64,000 bases of DNA from Guptibacillus hwajinpoensis (GTDB lineage: Bacteria; Bacillota; Bacilli; Bacillales; Bacillaceae_O). Under the pieces are notes generated by a model, which worked only from the letters and a program-made list of their open reading frames with translations, ran no database searches and had not been told where the DNA came from. Location: NCBI GenBank assembly GCA_016841765.1, contig JAENYN010000002.1:62001-126000 (forward strand). The letters run 5' to 3'. Below are positions 28,147-37,228 of this stretch, piece by piece; positions within the stretch are counted from its first letter, which is position 1; every line of letters starts with the position of its first letter. Both the position numbers and the translations under genes were made by a program.

Positions 28147-30041
28147 AAGACTTACCTTTAAGAAGAGGACAGCTTGTAACAACGTTTGGTCCAGGCAGTC
28201 TTGTCATTAGCCCAGAAGGTGAATCAGCAATGATTGGTTCTTTAGATAAATGGTTTTATGATAAAAATGAAAATAAAATCGATTCTGTAGATGAATTTGA
28301 AATACATGAACCTAGACTAAGATCACTACTGAAGGTTAAGAAACTTCTTTTGCCGCCAGATTATAGGCCCAGTTATCCATATAAGGGTTCAGGAGAATCA
28401 ATTCAGCAAACAAACACAGATATTTACATTCCGCTGTTACGTTTTCCTACTTGGCATTATTGTCCAACATGCAAAACCTTACATCAATCTTCAATGTCAT
28501 CAAGAACAAGCTGGCTATATTGTAAAGAATGTAATAAACAGCGAAAAATGATTCAAGTTCCATTTGTAATTGTTTGCAAACATGGTCATATTTCTGATTT
28601 CCCGTGGAAAGAGTGGGTTCACAGTAAACAAGATACAAAGTGCGAAGGAAGAATGAAACTAATTTCGACTGGAGGTGCAACTTTAGACTCCTTAAAAGTA
28701 AAATGTGAATGTAATAAAGAGAGATCGTTAAGAGGTATTATGTCCCGCAAAACAAGCAATGACAATGAAGAAGAAGGAGTAAGTCAATTAAGTTTAATGC
28801 TGAACAGCAGCAAAGAAGAGTTATATCATTGTCCTGGCCATAAACCTTGGTACGGATCCGAAAACGAGGCAGAAAATTGTTCTGCCTATCCGGTGGCTGT
28901 ATTAAAAAATTCAATTAATATTTACTATCCAAATACAATCAGTGCTATTCATTTGCCGGATGAGAATCCTGAAGTAGATAGACTCATAGACATGTTTGAA
29001 AGGTATGGCGTTACTTCATCGTGGCTGAGCTTAGCTGATAACAAGATAGAGATGGTTAAAAAACTGTGTCCGCCTGAAATCAAAGACTTTAAACAAACAG
29101 ATATTAATCTGGCTATATTATATATTGAGGGGTCTGTTGATCAGGAAATGGTTTCTGAGGAAGCCAGTACTCACAGAGTTGAAAATGAATTAAGGTTGAA
29201 GGAATTTGAGACGTTAGAAAAAGAAGTAGACAGAAAAAGCTTAAAAGTAAGATCAGAATGGAAATGTGAACTTCCTGATGATAAAGATATCACTACTTTT
29301 TTTAATTTGGTTAACAGAGTTACAAAGCTAAAAGAAACAATCGTTTTAACTGGATTTAGCCGTCTCACATCGGACGATAGTGAAACAAGTAAAAAACAGT
29401 TAATTAAAGGTAAAAAATTATTATTTAAAAATTCTGATGACAAGGATAATAATTGGTTGCCGGCATATAAGGTATACGGTGAAGGGATTTTTTTTACCCT
29501 TAATATAGACCATCTGAGAACTTGGGAGAATAAAAAAGATGTTTCTAATTATTTTAATAGGCTTATAAGCAGAGCAGAGAACAGGAATTCAACCATTGAT
29601 TTTTCTTTTTTAAAGCCTAGAAATATTATGCTTCACACGTTATCCCATATCATAATTGATGAACTTGCTTTAACATGCGGTTATAATACATCTTCCATAA
29701 GAGAAAGATTATATTTGAATAATAGTCAATCAGGTATTCTTATCTATACTTCTTCAGGAGACATTGATGGTACTTTTGGAGGTTTAGTAAGAATGGGAAA
29801 ACAAAAAAACTTTTTCCCTGTTGTTGAAAGAGCTCTAGATAAAGCAAGATGGTGTAGTTCGGATCCAGTTTGTACAGAGATAGGAAAGTCCTCTGGACAA
29901 GGTGTTAATAATTTAAATGGCGCTGCGTGTCATAACTGTGCCTATCTTCCAGAAACTTCTTGTGAAATGGGAAATCTTTTTTTGGACCGTGTGCTGTTAA
30001 CAGATCCTAAAATAGGGTTTTTTAAGAATGTAATAAATTAA
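28143..30041 (+). CDS. drmB: DISARM protein DrmB (DUF1998)
   Basis: Partner of DrmA; in DISARM the DrmA-DrmB complex engages DNA ends or unmethylated foreign DNA. ATG at 28143 (GGGAGG upstream, ATGA overlap with drmA) replaces the track start. Seen: the conserved opening LPLRRGQLVTTFGPGSL, a zinc-finger-like CPTCKTLHQ...CKECNK (about 105-135), the DUF1998 helix HTLSHIIIDELALTCGY and the C-terminal CHNCAYLPETSCEMGN zinc-binding signature. All typical cysteines appear present, so the protein looks functional. No drmC gene follows; instead a Vsr-like nuclease starts 69 bases on. Confidence 0.85.
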   Translation: MKDLPLRRGQLVTTFGPGSLVISPEGESAMIGSLDKWFYDKNENKIDSVDEFEIHEPRLRSLLKVKKLLLPPDYRPSYPYKGSGESIQQTNTDIYIPLLRFPTWHYCPTCKTLHQSSMSSRTSWLYCKECNKQRKMIQVPFVIVCKHGHISDFPWKEWVHSKQDTKCEGRMKLISTGGATLDSLKVKCECNKERSLRGIMSRKTSNDNEEEGVSQLSLMLNSSKEELYHCPGHKPWYGSENEAENCSAYPVAVLKNSINIYYPNTISAIHLPDENPEVDRLIDMFERYGVTSSWLSLADNKIEMVKKLCPPEIKDFKQTDINLAILYIEGSVDQEMVSEEASTHRVENELRLKEFETLEKEVDRKSLKVRSEWKCELPDDKDITTFFNLVNRVTKLKETIVLTGFSRLTSDDSETSKKQLIKGKKLLFKNSDDKDNNWLPAYKVYGEGIFFTLNIDHLRTWENKKDVSNYFNRLISRAENRNSTIDFSFLKPRNIMLHTLSHIIIDELALTCGYNTSSIRERLYLNNSQSGILIYTSSGDIDGTFGGLVRMGKQKNFFPVVERALDKARWCSSDPVCTEIGKSSGQGVNNLNGAACHNCAYLPETSCEMGNLFLDRVLLTDPKIGFFKNVIN

Positions 30042-30110
30042 TGATATTTGGAGACGTTTTAGGGAATTTAACTATAGAAAGGAGAGCACTGCAGCAAAGG
30101 ACTGATTATA

Positions 30111-30530
30111 ATGACTGATATATTTACGAAGGAACAGCGACGTCGAAATATGCAGGCTATAAAATCACGTTCTAAACTGGAGGACAGGGTAACTAAGAGA
30201 CTTTGGAAAAAGGGTATCCGCTATAGAAAAAATGTTAGAAACCTTTATGGCAAACCAGATATTTCAATTAAAAAGTATAAAGTAGTAGTATTTATCGACT
30301 CATGTTTTTGGCATGCTTGCCCAGTTCATGGAAATATGCCGAAAAGTAATACTTCTTATTGGTCAAAAAAACTAAAGAGGAACCAAGAAAGGGATATTGA
30401 GGTTAATGCATTTTATCGAGAACGTGGATGGCATGTGCTGAGAATTTGGGAACATGAAGTAAAGGAAGATATTAACCGTGTAGTTGATAATATAATTAAA
30501 TTTATTAATAATGCTAAGATTAATCACTAG
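30111..30530 (+). CDS. vsr: Very short patch repair (Vsr-type) endonuclease
   Basis: Predicted nicking endonuclease of 139 residues that cuts 5' of T at T:G mismatches arising from deaminated 5-methylcytosine, and so protects C5-methylated genomes from mutation. Seen: the Vsr opening TKEQRRRNMQAIKSRSK, the strand GKPDISIKKYKVVVFIDSCFWHACPVHG with the catalytic Asp and the CFWH histidine and cysteines, and WEHEV near the end. It lies 69 bases after drmB in the same orientation without a terminator between, and the only C5 methyltransferase in the window is at 9188. Known for the family: vsr genes accompany C5 methylases. Inference: it serves the shared methylase. Confidence 0.85.
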   Translation: MTDIFTKEQRRRNMQAIKSRSKLEDRVTKRLWKKGIRYRKNVRNLYGKPDISIKKYKVVVFIDSCFWHACPVHGNMPKSNTSYWSKKLKRNQERDIEVNAFYRERGWHVLRIWEHEVKEDINRVVDNIIKFINNAKINH

Positions 30531-30611
30531 ATATCACATGCTGGAAGGGATTCTTATCATAGTAAGACCAGAAGAATAAAAATAGTATAGTATCTTTCCT
30601 GTGAAAGTTAT

Positions 30612-30637
30612 AGGATGTCGAATATGACATCCTTTTT
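30612..30637 (+). terminator. Intrinsic terminator after vsr
   Basis: AGGATGTC / GACATCCT perfect stem of eight pairs, loop of six, followed by TTTTT. It closes the DISARM-like operon. Confidence 0.85.
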
Positions 30638-30882
30638 ACTTGCAAAAAATTACACCAAATCTATAAACAACATAAAAAATAATATACAATTAAGATTATA
30701 ATTGCCAGCTGTGGCAGAGATTAATTATGCTAAAAAAAAAACACTTTGGATATGAGGTCAGTCTCTGTTTAGAGATAAAACAGCAGCTAGAAATGGCTGC
30801 CAAAATACAGACTAACATTAAAATCAAACGACTATAACAGCACTTACATAATCAGTTACAAGGCACAAGGGAGTTGAACTAA
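30638..30882. other. AT-rich spacer before the type III system
   Basis: No gene seen. It contains an AT-rich stretch with TATAAT near 30695 that could drive mod, and marks the sharp change from the low-GC DISARM block to the GC-rich type III genes. Confidence 0.35.
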
Positions 30883-32697
30883 GTGGAAAGAATGGACGGA
30901 AAAACATTCGACGTCATAAACGACAACATCACCAAGCTGAAAGAACTATTTCCAGACGTGTTCACGGAAAACAAAGTCGATATCGACAAACTGCGGCTTG
31001 CGCTCGGTGAAAACGTCGAGAAAGAGAAAGAGCGCTTCGAGTTCAGTTGGAACGGGAAAACGGAAGCGATCCAGCTTGCCCAGAAACAGACAGCCGGTAC
31101 ATTGCGTCCGGCGAAAGCGGAGAGCGTCGACTGGGATACGACGCAGAACCTTTATATCGAAGGCGACAACCTGGAAGTGCTGCGCACCCTGCAGAACGCG
31201 TACCGCAATAAAGTGAAACTCATTTATATCGATCCGCCGTACAACACGGGCAAGGATTTTGTCTATAAAGATGACTTCAAGGACAATGTGAAGAGCTATA
31301 AAGAGAGACTCGATGAAAACATGAAGTCGAATGCGGAAATCAGCGGCCGCTTCCATACCGACTGGCTGAACATGATGTACCCGCGCCTGAAAATCGCCCG
31401 CAACTTTTTGACGGATGACGGGGTCATTTTCATCAGCATCGACGACCAGGAAGTCGACAACCTGAAGAAAATCTGCAATGAAATTTTCGGCGAAAATAAT
31501 TTCGTCGCAAGCGTGATCTGGGAGCGGGCGTTTTCGCCGGTCAACACGAAAAAGCATTTTTCCGAGAACCATGACTACATACTCGTGTATGCGAAAAACT
31601 TGCCCGAGCTTGAGTGCTACGGCATCAAACGCGACGATGAATCGAACGATAGGTATACAAACCCGGATGACGATCCGCGCGGCCCGTGGACGTCCGGCGA
31701 TTTGTCGGTCGGCCCGATCGTGCCGGCCAAGGTATATGAAATCACGACGCCGTCCGGCCGCAAGGTCATGCCGCCGAGCGGGTACTGCTGGCGCCTGACG
31801 AGAGAGCGGTTTGAGGAGTTTGTCGCCGACAACCGCATCTGGTTCGGGGAAGACGGCAATAACGTCCCGCGCATCAAGCGGTTTTTGAGCGAAGTCAAAA
31901 CGGGCATCACGCCGATGACGGTGTGGCGCTATACAGATGTCGGCCATTCCCAGGACGCGAAGCAGAAGCTGAAGGAACTGTTCGGCGGGAAAGCGTATTT
32001 CGACTATCCGAAATCGACCGGCTTGATCAAGCGGATGCTGGATTTGTATACAGATGACAATTCGCTCGTCATGGACTTCTTTTCCGGCTCGGCGACGACC
32101 GCGCAGGCGATTTTTGAAAAGAACGCGGAGGACGGCACGAACCGTCGTTTCCTTCTCGTGCAGCTCCCGGAAGCGGTTGATGAGAAGTCGGAAGCCTATA
32201 AGGACGGGTACCGGACGATCAGCGACATCGCGATGGAACGGATCCGCCGGGCCGGGAAAAAGGTGCAGGCAGATGAAGCAGGCGCCGGCCGGCTTGATTC
32301 CGGGTTCAAAGTGTTCAAGCTTGATGAAACGAACCTGAAAGTATGGGATGAGGAATCTGCGGATCTGGAACAGGATTTACTCGATCTGGTCGAGCCGGTC
32401 AAAGAGGGCCGTTCGCAGGAAGATGTCGTATATGAGATTTTGCTGAAATACGGGGTTGATCTGACGGTTCCGATCGAAAAGACGGAAATCGCCGGCAAGA
32501 CGGTGTATTCGGCGGGATTCGGCTATCTGCTCGTTTGCCTCGAACGCGATCTGACGCTGGATCAAATTGAAGAAATGGCGAAACAGCAGCCGGCGCGCAT
32601 CGTTTTTTACGACGAAGGCTTCAAGGACGACACGGTCCGCACGAACGCCCAGCAAATCCTGAAACGGTACGGCGTTGAAGATATCCGGGTGATATAA
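30883..32697 (+). CDS. mod: Type III restriction-modification methyltransferase subunit Mod
   Basis: Beta-class adenine-N6 methyltransferase of 604 residues that recognises an asymmetric site and methylates one strand; it also supplies target recognition to Res. Seen: motif IV DPPYNTGKDF (about residue 117) preceding motif I DFFSGSATTAQAIF (about 400), the beta-class order, with a variable recognition region between. GTG start at 30883 with AAGGGAG nine bases upstream; an ATG at 30892 is a less likely alternative. It is followed after 13 bases by res. Codon use and GC are clearly higher than in the neighbouring DISARM genes, suggesting separate acquisition. The large minus-strand ORF at 30946 is a shadow. 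Confidence 0.93.
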   Translation: MERMDGKTFDVINDNITKLKELFPDVFTENKVDIDKLRLALGENVEKEKERFEFSWNGKTEAIQLAQKQTAGTLRPAKAESVDWDTTQNLYIEGDNLEVLRTLQNAYRNKVKLIYIDPPYNTGKDFVYKDDFKDNVKSYKERLDENMKSNAEISGRFHTDWLNMMYPRLKIARNFLTDDGVIFISIDDQEVDNLKKICNEIFGENNFVASVIWERAFSPVNTKKHFSENHDYILVYAKNLPELECYGIKRDDESNDRYTNPDDDPRGPWTSGDLSVGPIVPAKVYEITTPSGRKVMPPSGYCWRLTRERFEEFVADNRIWFGEDGNNVPRIKRFLSEVKTGITPMTVWRYTDVGHSQDAKQKLKELFGGKAYFDYPKSTGLIKRMLDLYTDDNSLVMDFFSGSATTAQAIFEKNAEDGTNRRFLLVQLPEAVDEKSEAYKDGYRTISDIAMERIRRAGKKVQADEAGAGRLDSGFKVFKLDETNLKVWDEESADLEQDLLDLVEPVKEGRSQEDVVYEILLKYGVDLTVPIEKTEIAGKTVYSAGFGYLLVCLERDLTLDQIEEMAKQQPARIVFYDEGFKDDTVRTNAQQILKRYGVEDIRVI

Positions 32698-32710
32698 GGG
32701 GGATGGAATT

Positions 32711-35698
32711 GTGAAGATTAAGTTTGATAAGCAGCAATACCAGCTTGATGCCATCCAGTCCATCACCGATATTTTCGCAGGCCAGACGGTGAAAGCGTCC
32801 AATTTCACGGTCAGCATGGGTGATATTATCGGCCAGGAGATCACCGAGCTCGGGATCGGCAACAAGCTCGAGCTGTCGGAAGCGGAAGTGCTCGAAAACG
32901 TCCAGAACGTGCAGATGCGCAACCACCTGCAGAAAAGCCGGAACATCCAAGACTGGAACTTCACGGTCGAAATGGAGACGGGGACCGGGAAAACGTATGT
33001 GTACACACGGACGATGTTCGAACTGAACAAACGATACGGGTTTTCCAAGTTCATCATCGTCGTGCCGAGTGTCGCGATCCGCGAAGGGGTCTACAAATCG
33101 CTGCAGATGACAGAAGAGCATTTTGAACAGGAATATCCGGGCCAGCACTGCCATTTTTTCAAATACGATTCGTCGAAACTCGAGCAGGTGCGCGAGTTTG
33201 CGACGAGCACGAATATCGAAGTGATGATCATCAATATTGATGCGTTCCGGAAAAGTTTTGACGACCCGGAGAAGGAAAACAAGGCGAATCTGATCCACCG
33301 CGAGCGCGACACGATGAACGGCAAAAAGCCGATCCAGTTCATCCAGGAGACGAATCCGATCGTCATCATCGATGAGCCCCAGAGCGTCGATAACACCGGG
33401 AAGGCGAAGGAAGCGATCGCGTCGCTGAATCCGCTCTGCAAGCTGCGTTATTCCGCGACCCACCGCGAAACGTATAACCTGATGTATAAGCTCGATCCGG
33501 TCGATGCATATGAGCAGAAGCTCGTGAAAAAGATCGAGGTGCTGTCGATCAACTCGGATGATGACTATAACGATCCGTACATCAAGCTACTTGATGTTTC
33601 GAATAAAAACGGCTATAAAGCGGTGGTCGAGCTCGATGTGCTTTCGAAAAAGGGAACCGTGAAGCGGGCGAAGAAGGAAATCAATCCGAATTCGAAAAAC
33701 GATCTGTATCTCGTCTCCGGTGAGCGCGATTTGTACCGCGGCTATGTCGTGGCCGGCATCGACTGCCTGCCCGGCAATGAATCGGTCGAGTTCGAAAACG
33801 GCAGCGTGCTGCGGCTCGGCGAAGCTGTCGGAGGGATTGATGACGATCTGCTAAAACGGTATCAGATCCGGGAAGCGATCCGGACGCACCTTGATAAGGA
33901 ACTCAGGCTCATCCACCGCGGCATCAAAGTGTTGACGCTGTTTTTCATCGATAAAGTCGAAAATTACCGCGTGTATCCGAAAGGGGAAGCCTGGCAAAAA
34001 GGGAAATATGCCGGGATGTTCGAAGAGGAGTACAGCGGGTTAATCAAGCAGCCGAAATACCGGACGCTGTTTGAGGAGGATGCGTACATTTCCAGTCAAA
34101 AGGCGGAAGACGTGCATGACGGTTACTTTTCACAGGACAAACAGGGACATTACAAGGACAGCAAGATAAACAAGGACGGCAGCCTGCGGTCGAACAAAGC
34201 GGACGAATCGGCGTTCGAGCTCATCATGAAGGAAAAAGAGCGGCTGCTAAGTTTTGAGACACCGCTTCGGTTCATATTTTCCCACTCGGCCCTGAAAGAA
34301 GGCTGGGACAACCCGAACGTGTTCCAGATCTGCACGCTTGTGGAAACGAAGGACCCGCTCACAAAGCGGCAGAAAATCGGGCGCGGCCTGCGGCTTGCCG
34401 TCGACCAGGACGGCAAACGCAGCTACGATGATAACGTCAATATCCTGACGGTGATCGCCAACGAATCGTACCAGCAGTTCGCCGAGACGCTGCAAAACGA
34501 AATGGAAGAGGAAACCGGCGTCAAGTTCGGCTACATTGAGGAGCATTCGTTTGCATTGATACCTGTTCAGGATGAGGCGACAGGTGAAAACAGGGAGATC
34601 GGCTATGAGGCGTCCGCTCAAATCTTTTCGTACCTTGTGAAAGAAAACTATGTGACGAAACAGGGGAAAGTGAAGGAAGCGCTAAAGGAATCGATCGCAT
34701 CCGAATCGTTCGCGGTTCCCGAAGCGTTTGCAGGGATAAAAACGGACATCGAGCAGGTCATCCGCAAGTCGGTCAAGAAGCTGCCGGTTTTCAACAAGAA
34801 GGATGAGGCGGATATCAAGCTGAATAAGGAAGTTCTTTTGACGGACGAATTCAGGGAGCTGTGGGACCGCATCAAGTACAAGACGACGTATTCCGTCGAG
34901 CTCGATGCTGAAACGTTGAAACAGCGTTCGATTGAAGAAATCCAGAAGCTCGACCGGTTCAAGGCAAGGAGGATCCGGCGCGAAAACGCGCGCATCAACG
35001 TCGATCACTCCGGCATCTCCGGCGAAGGCCAGACGATGCGCGTCTATGAAGCGGACGAGGAAAAACGGCGCCTGCCTGATATCCTCCGCTACTTGCAGGA
35101 ACAGACGAACCTGAAACGGCGGACGCTCGTTGATATTCTGATTGGTTCGAAGCGTCTTGACGAGTTCGAGAAAAATCCGCAGGCGTTCATGGAAGCGGTC
35201 ATGAAGATCATCAACCGCGAAAAGAAAAAGCTCATCGTCGATGGCATCAAATATGAGCGGATCGGCGACCATGCCTTTTATGAGCAGTCGCTGTTCGAGC
35301 ACCAGGAGCTTGTTGGCTACATGAAGGCGAATGCGGTCGAAGTATCGAATGACAAATCCGTATACAACTACATCTGTTATGACTCCAATGTTGAACGGGA
35401 ATTTGCGGAAAACCTGAATCATGATGACGATGTGAAGCTGTACATTAAGCTGCCGTCATCGTTTGTCATCGACACGCCGCTCGGCAACTATAACCCGGAC
35501 TGGGCCATTCTTGTGGAAAAAGACGGGGCCGAAACGCTGTACTTTGTTGTGGAGACAAAGGGAAGCACGGCCCAGGAAGATTTGCGTTTCAACGAACACG
35601 GCAAAATCATGTGCGGGCGGAAGCATTTTGAGGCGCTGGAAAATGGTGTGGCATATAAGCTGGCAGATCAGTATGAGAGATTTAAAGAGGGGATTTAG
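32711..35698 (+). CDS. res: Type III restriction enzyme Res subunit (helicase-nuclease)
   Basis: ATP-dependent restriction subunit of 995 residues; with Mod it moves along DNA from unmethylated sites and cleaves about 25 bp downstream. Seen: Walker A ETGTGKTYVYTR (about residue 90), motif II IIDEPQSVDN (about 219), a motif III-like YSATHRE and motif VI KIGRGLRLAVD, and a C-terminal PD-(D/E)XK nuclease NYNPDWAILVEK...VVETKGST (about 928-951) with intact D, E and K. GTG start with GGGGGA ribosome binding site. The gene is full length. A strong hairpin terminator follows six bases after the stop. Minus-strand ORFs within it are shadows caused by high GC. Confidence 0.93.
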   Translation: MKIKFDKQQYQLDAIQSITDIFAGQTVKASNFTVSMGDIIGQEITELGIGNKLELSEAEVLENVQNVQMRNHLQKSRNIQDWNFTVEMETGTGKTYVYTRTMFELNKRYGFSKFIIVVPSVAIREGVYKSLQMTEEHFEQEYPGQHCHFFKYDSSKLEQVREFATSTNIEVMIINIDAFRKSFDDPEKENKANLIHRERDTMNGKKPIQFIQETNPIVIIDEPQSVDNTGKAKEAIASLNPLCKLRYSATHRETYNLMYKLDPVDAYEQKLVKKIEVLSINSDDDYNDPYIKLLDVSNKNGYKAVVELDVLSKKGTVKRAKKEINPNSKNDLYLVSGERDLYRGYVVAGIDCLPGNESVEFENGSVLRLGEAVGGIDDDLLKRYQIREAIRTHLDKELRLIHRGIKVLTLFFIDKVENYRVYPKGEAWQKGKYAGMFEEEYSGLIKQPKYRTLFEEDAYISSQKAEDVHDGYFSQDKQGHYKDSKINKDGSLRSNKADESAFELIMKEKERLLSFETPLRFIFSHSALKEGWDNPNVFQICTLVETKDPLTKRQKIGRGLRLAVDQDGKRSYDDNVNILTVIANESYQQFAETLQNEMEEETGVKFGYIEEHSFALIPVQDEATGENREIGYEASAQIFSYLVKENYVTKQGKVKEALKESIASESFAVPEAFAGIKTDIEQVIRKSVKKLPVFNKKDEADIKLNKEVLLTDEFRELWDRIKYKTTYSVELDAETLKQRSIEEIQKLDRFKARRIRRENARINVDHSGISGEGQTMRVYEADEEKRRLPDILRYLQEQTNLKRRTLVDILIGSKRLDEFEKNPQAFMEAVMKIINREKKKLIVDGIKYERIGDHAFYEQSLFEHQELVGYMKANAVEVSNDKSVYNYICYDSNVEREFAENLNHDDDVKLYIKLPSSFVIDTPLGNYNPDWAILVEKDGAETLYFVVETKGSTAQEDLRFNEHGKIMCGRKHFEALENGVAYKLADQYERFKEGI

Positions 35699-35704
35699 GA
35701 ATGT

Positions 35705-35748
35705 GGGGCCAATGCCGGGGATGAGCCGGTGTTGGCCCTGGTTTTTAT
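35705..35748 (+). terminator. Intrinsic terminator of the type III operon
   Basis: GGGCCAATGCCGG pairs with CCGGTGTTGGCCC almost perfectly (G-U pairs), with a short GGATGAG loop followed by a TTTTT run. Confidence 0.8.
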
Positions 35749-35784
35749 GGAAAAATGAGTTGTGCTGCAGGTAAATAATTTACA

Positions 35785-35862
35785 ATGAAATATGCGAATG
35801 TCGGCATCGGCACGGTGGAGAAGCTGTTTGAGCAGCTGAAGGAGAGGCAGCAGATGGTTTGA
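35785..35862 (+). CDS. 25-codon ORF, possible gene remnant
   Basis: MKYANVGIGTVEKLFEQLK... is an amphipathic-helix-like peptide with no convincing ribosome binding site. It could be the remnant of a larger gene at the island edge. No family assigned. Confidence 0.15.
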   Translation: MKYANVGIGTVEKLFEQLKERQQMV

Positions 35863-35954
35863 GTGAAAGCAGATAGATTTGAAGATATAAGATCAGGGCA
35901 CAACCGTATATGGCAGGTAAGATGGCCGGTTTTTGGCAACCTGATAATGACATA

Positions 35955-35990
35955 CAAAAAGCCGCCGAGCCCTTTGCTCTGCGGCTTTTA
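35955..35990. terminator. Bidirectional intrinsic terminator
   Basis: AAAAGCCGC / GCGGCTTTT with an inner CGAGC/GCTCT extension; T-runs on both strands. It serves paiA (minus strand) and backs up termination from the island side. Confidence 0.8.
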
Positions 35991-36022
35991 GAATATTAAG
36001 GGTAATCCACCTTTTAAAAAAT

Positions 36023-36556
<534 letters not shown>

Positions 36557-36710
36557 TTATATTAAAATTTGCCTAGTTTTTGTTTCACATGTAAGAATGA
36601 TTGACGAAGAATAACGTAATTGCTGTGTGGACTCGTTAATTTGCATCGCATACCGAAGTTGTATTTTTAGAATTATTATACAGAAAAGTTAAAATATTAT
36701 AAAAAAACAG

Positions 36711-36740
36711 TTGCTTTTATTTGGAAGTTATAGGTACAAT
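36711..36740 (+). promoter_or_regulatory. Candidate sigma-A promoter for the comK leader
   Basis: TTGCTT, an 18-base spacer and TACAAT. If used, transcription would start near 36747 and give a leader of about 480 bases before comK. Judged by consensus only. Confidence 0.35.
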
Positions 36741-36822
36741 GGATTATGTTAAGAAGTCTTATGTCAACAATTCAAATCAGAAAGGATAACCATACAAGAG
36801 CAAGAAACGGACGGACCAATAG

Positions 36823-36969
36823 ATGCTGAACGAAACGGAACACTGGACATACGCGGATTCAGGTACTGCAAGGAAATGGACAACTGGCGGAAAACATCAT
36901 TCAACCTACACTCCGGGTGCTGCTATTGCAGGACTCTTTTATTTTTGGGTTTTGGCACGGGTGGGTTGA
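36823..36969 (+). CDS. Possible 48-residue small protein in the comK leader
   Basis: Open frame MLNETEHWTYADSGTARK... ending in a hydrophobic stretch (AAIAGLFYFWVLARVG) that could be membrane-seeking. The ribosome binding site is poor. It is below the ORF-track threshold and unrecognised. Confidence 0.2.
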   Translation: MLNETEHWTYADSGTARKWTTGGKHHSTYTPGAAIAGLFYFWVLARVG

Positions 36970-37063
36970 AGTTTATTGTCAGGGAGTCAGAAAGAGGAAT
37001 CCTTTCAAGGTGGAGATCTGCAGGATAAAAAGAGAGACAAGCCTGAAAGGAGGTGAAAGCAAT

Positions 37064-37129
37064 GTGAGGATAACAAGCGGGTTTGGGGACAGCGAACAAT
37101 CCAGAATCATAAGGAAAACCCTCAGGTAG
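37064..37129 (+). CDS. Possible 21-residue leader peptide
   Basis: A near-perfect ribosome binding site AAAGGAGGTGA (37046-37056) is followed by ATGTGA, i.e. an ATG immediately stopped, and by an overlapping GTG that opens a 21-codon frame (VRITSGFGDSEQ...). Its last codons ACC CTC AGG TAG form the 5' arm of the first leader hairpin, so translation would melt that hairpin. This is the arrangement of an attenuation leader, and the assignment is inferred. Confidence 0.35.
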   Translation: MRITSGFGDSEQSRIIRKTLR

Positions 37130-37221
37130 GCCGCGAAACCTGTACCTGAGGGCAGGGAAAAGAGGACAAGCCTCTCATCTATTTCCTAGTATATCCTCTT
37201 TTCCCTTAAAATGAAAGGGAG
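37119..37221 (+). promoter_or_regulatory. Multi-hairpin RNA leader with mutually exclusive stems before comK
   Basis: Stem 1: CCCTCAGGTA (37119-37128) with TACCTGAGGG (37143-37152), ten perfect pairs. Stem 2: AGGGAAAAGAGGA (37154-37166) with TCCTCTTTTCCCT (37194-37206), 13 perfect pairs. Stem 3: TTCCCTT (37201-37207) with AAGGGAG (37215-37221), which is the comK ribosome binding site. Stems 2 and 3 share the same arm, so only one can form. A small AGAGG/CCTCT stem competes for the 5' arm of stem 2. The layout predicts control of comK translation by RNA folding. Confidence 0.5.
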
Positions 37222-37228
37222 TGGGTTG

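Noticed and set aside
30946-31947. 333-codon minus-strand ORF opposite mod
   Set aside because: It mirrors the strong third-position GC of the real mod gene, has no recognisable domain, and is antisense to intact catalytic motifs.
32621-33463. 280-codon minus-strand ORF spanning mod and res
   Set aside because: Shadow of GC-rich type III genes, low-complexity composition with no motif; the same applies to 34682-35422.
36917-37129. 70-codon ORF in the comK leader taken as a protein
   Set aside because: The first two thirds have no ribosome binding site and no folded-looking sequence; only the last 21 codons after AAAGGAGGTGA are plausible, as a leader peptide.
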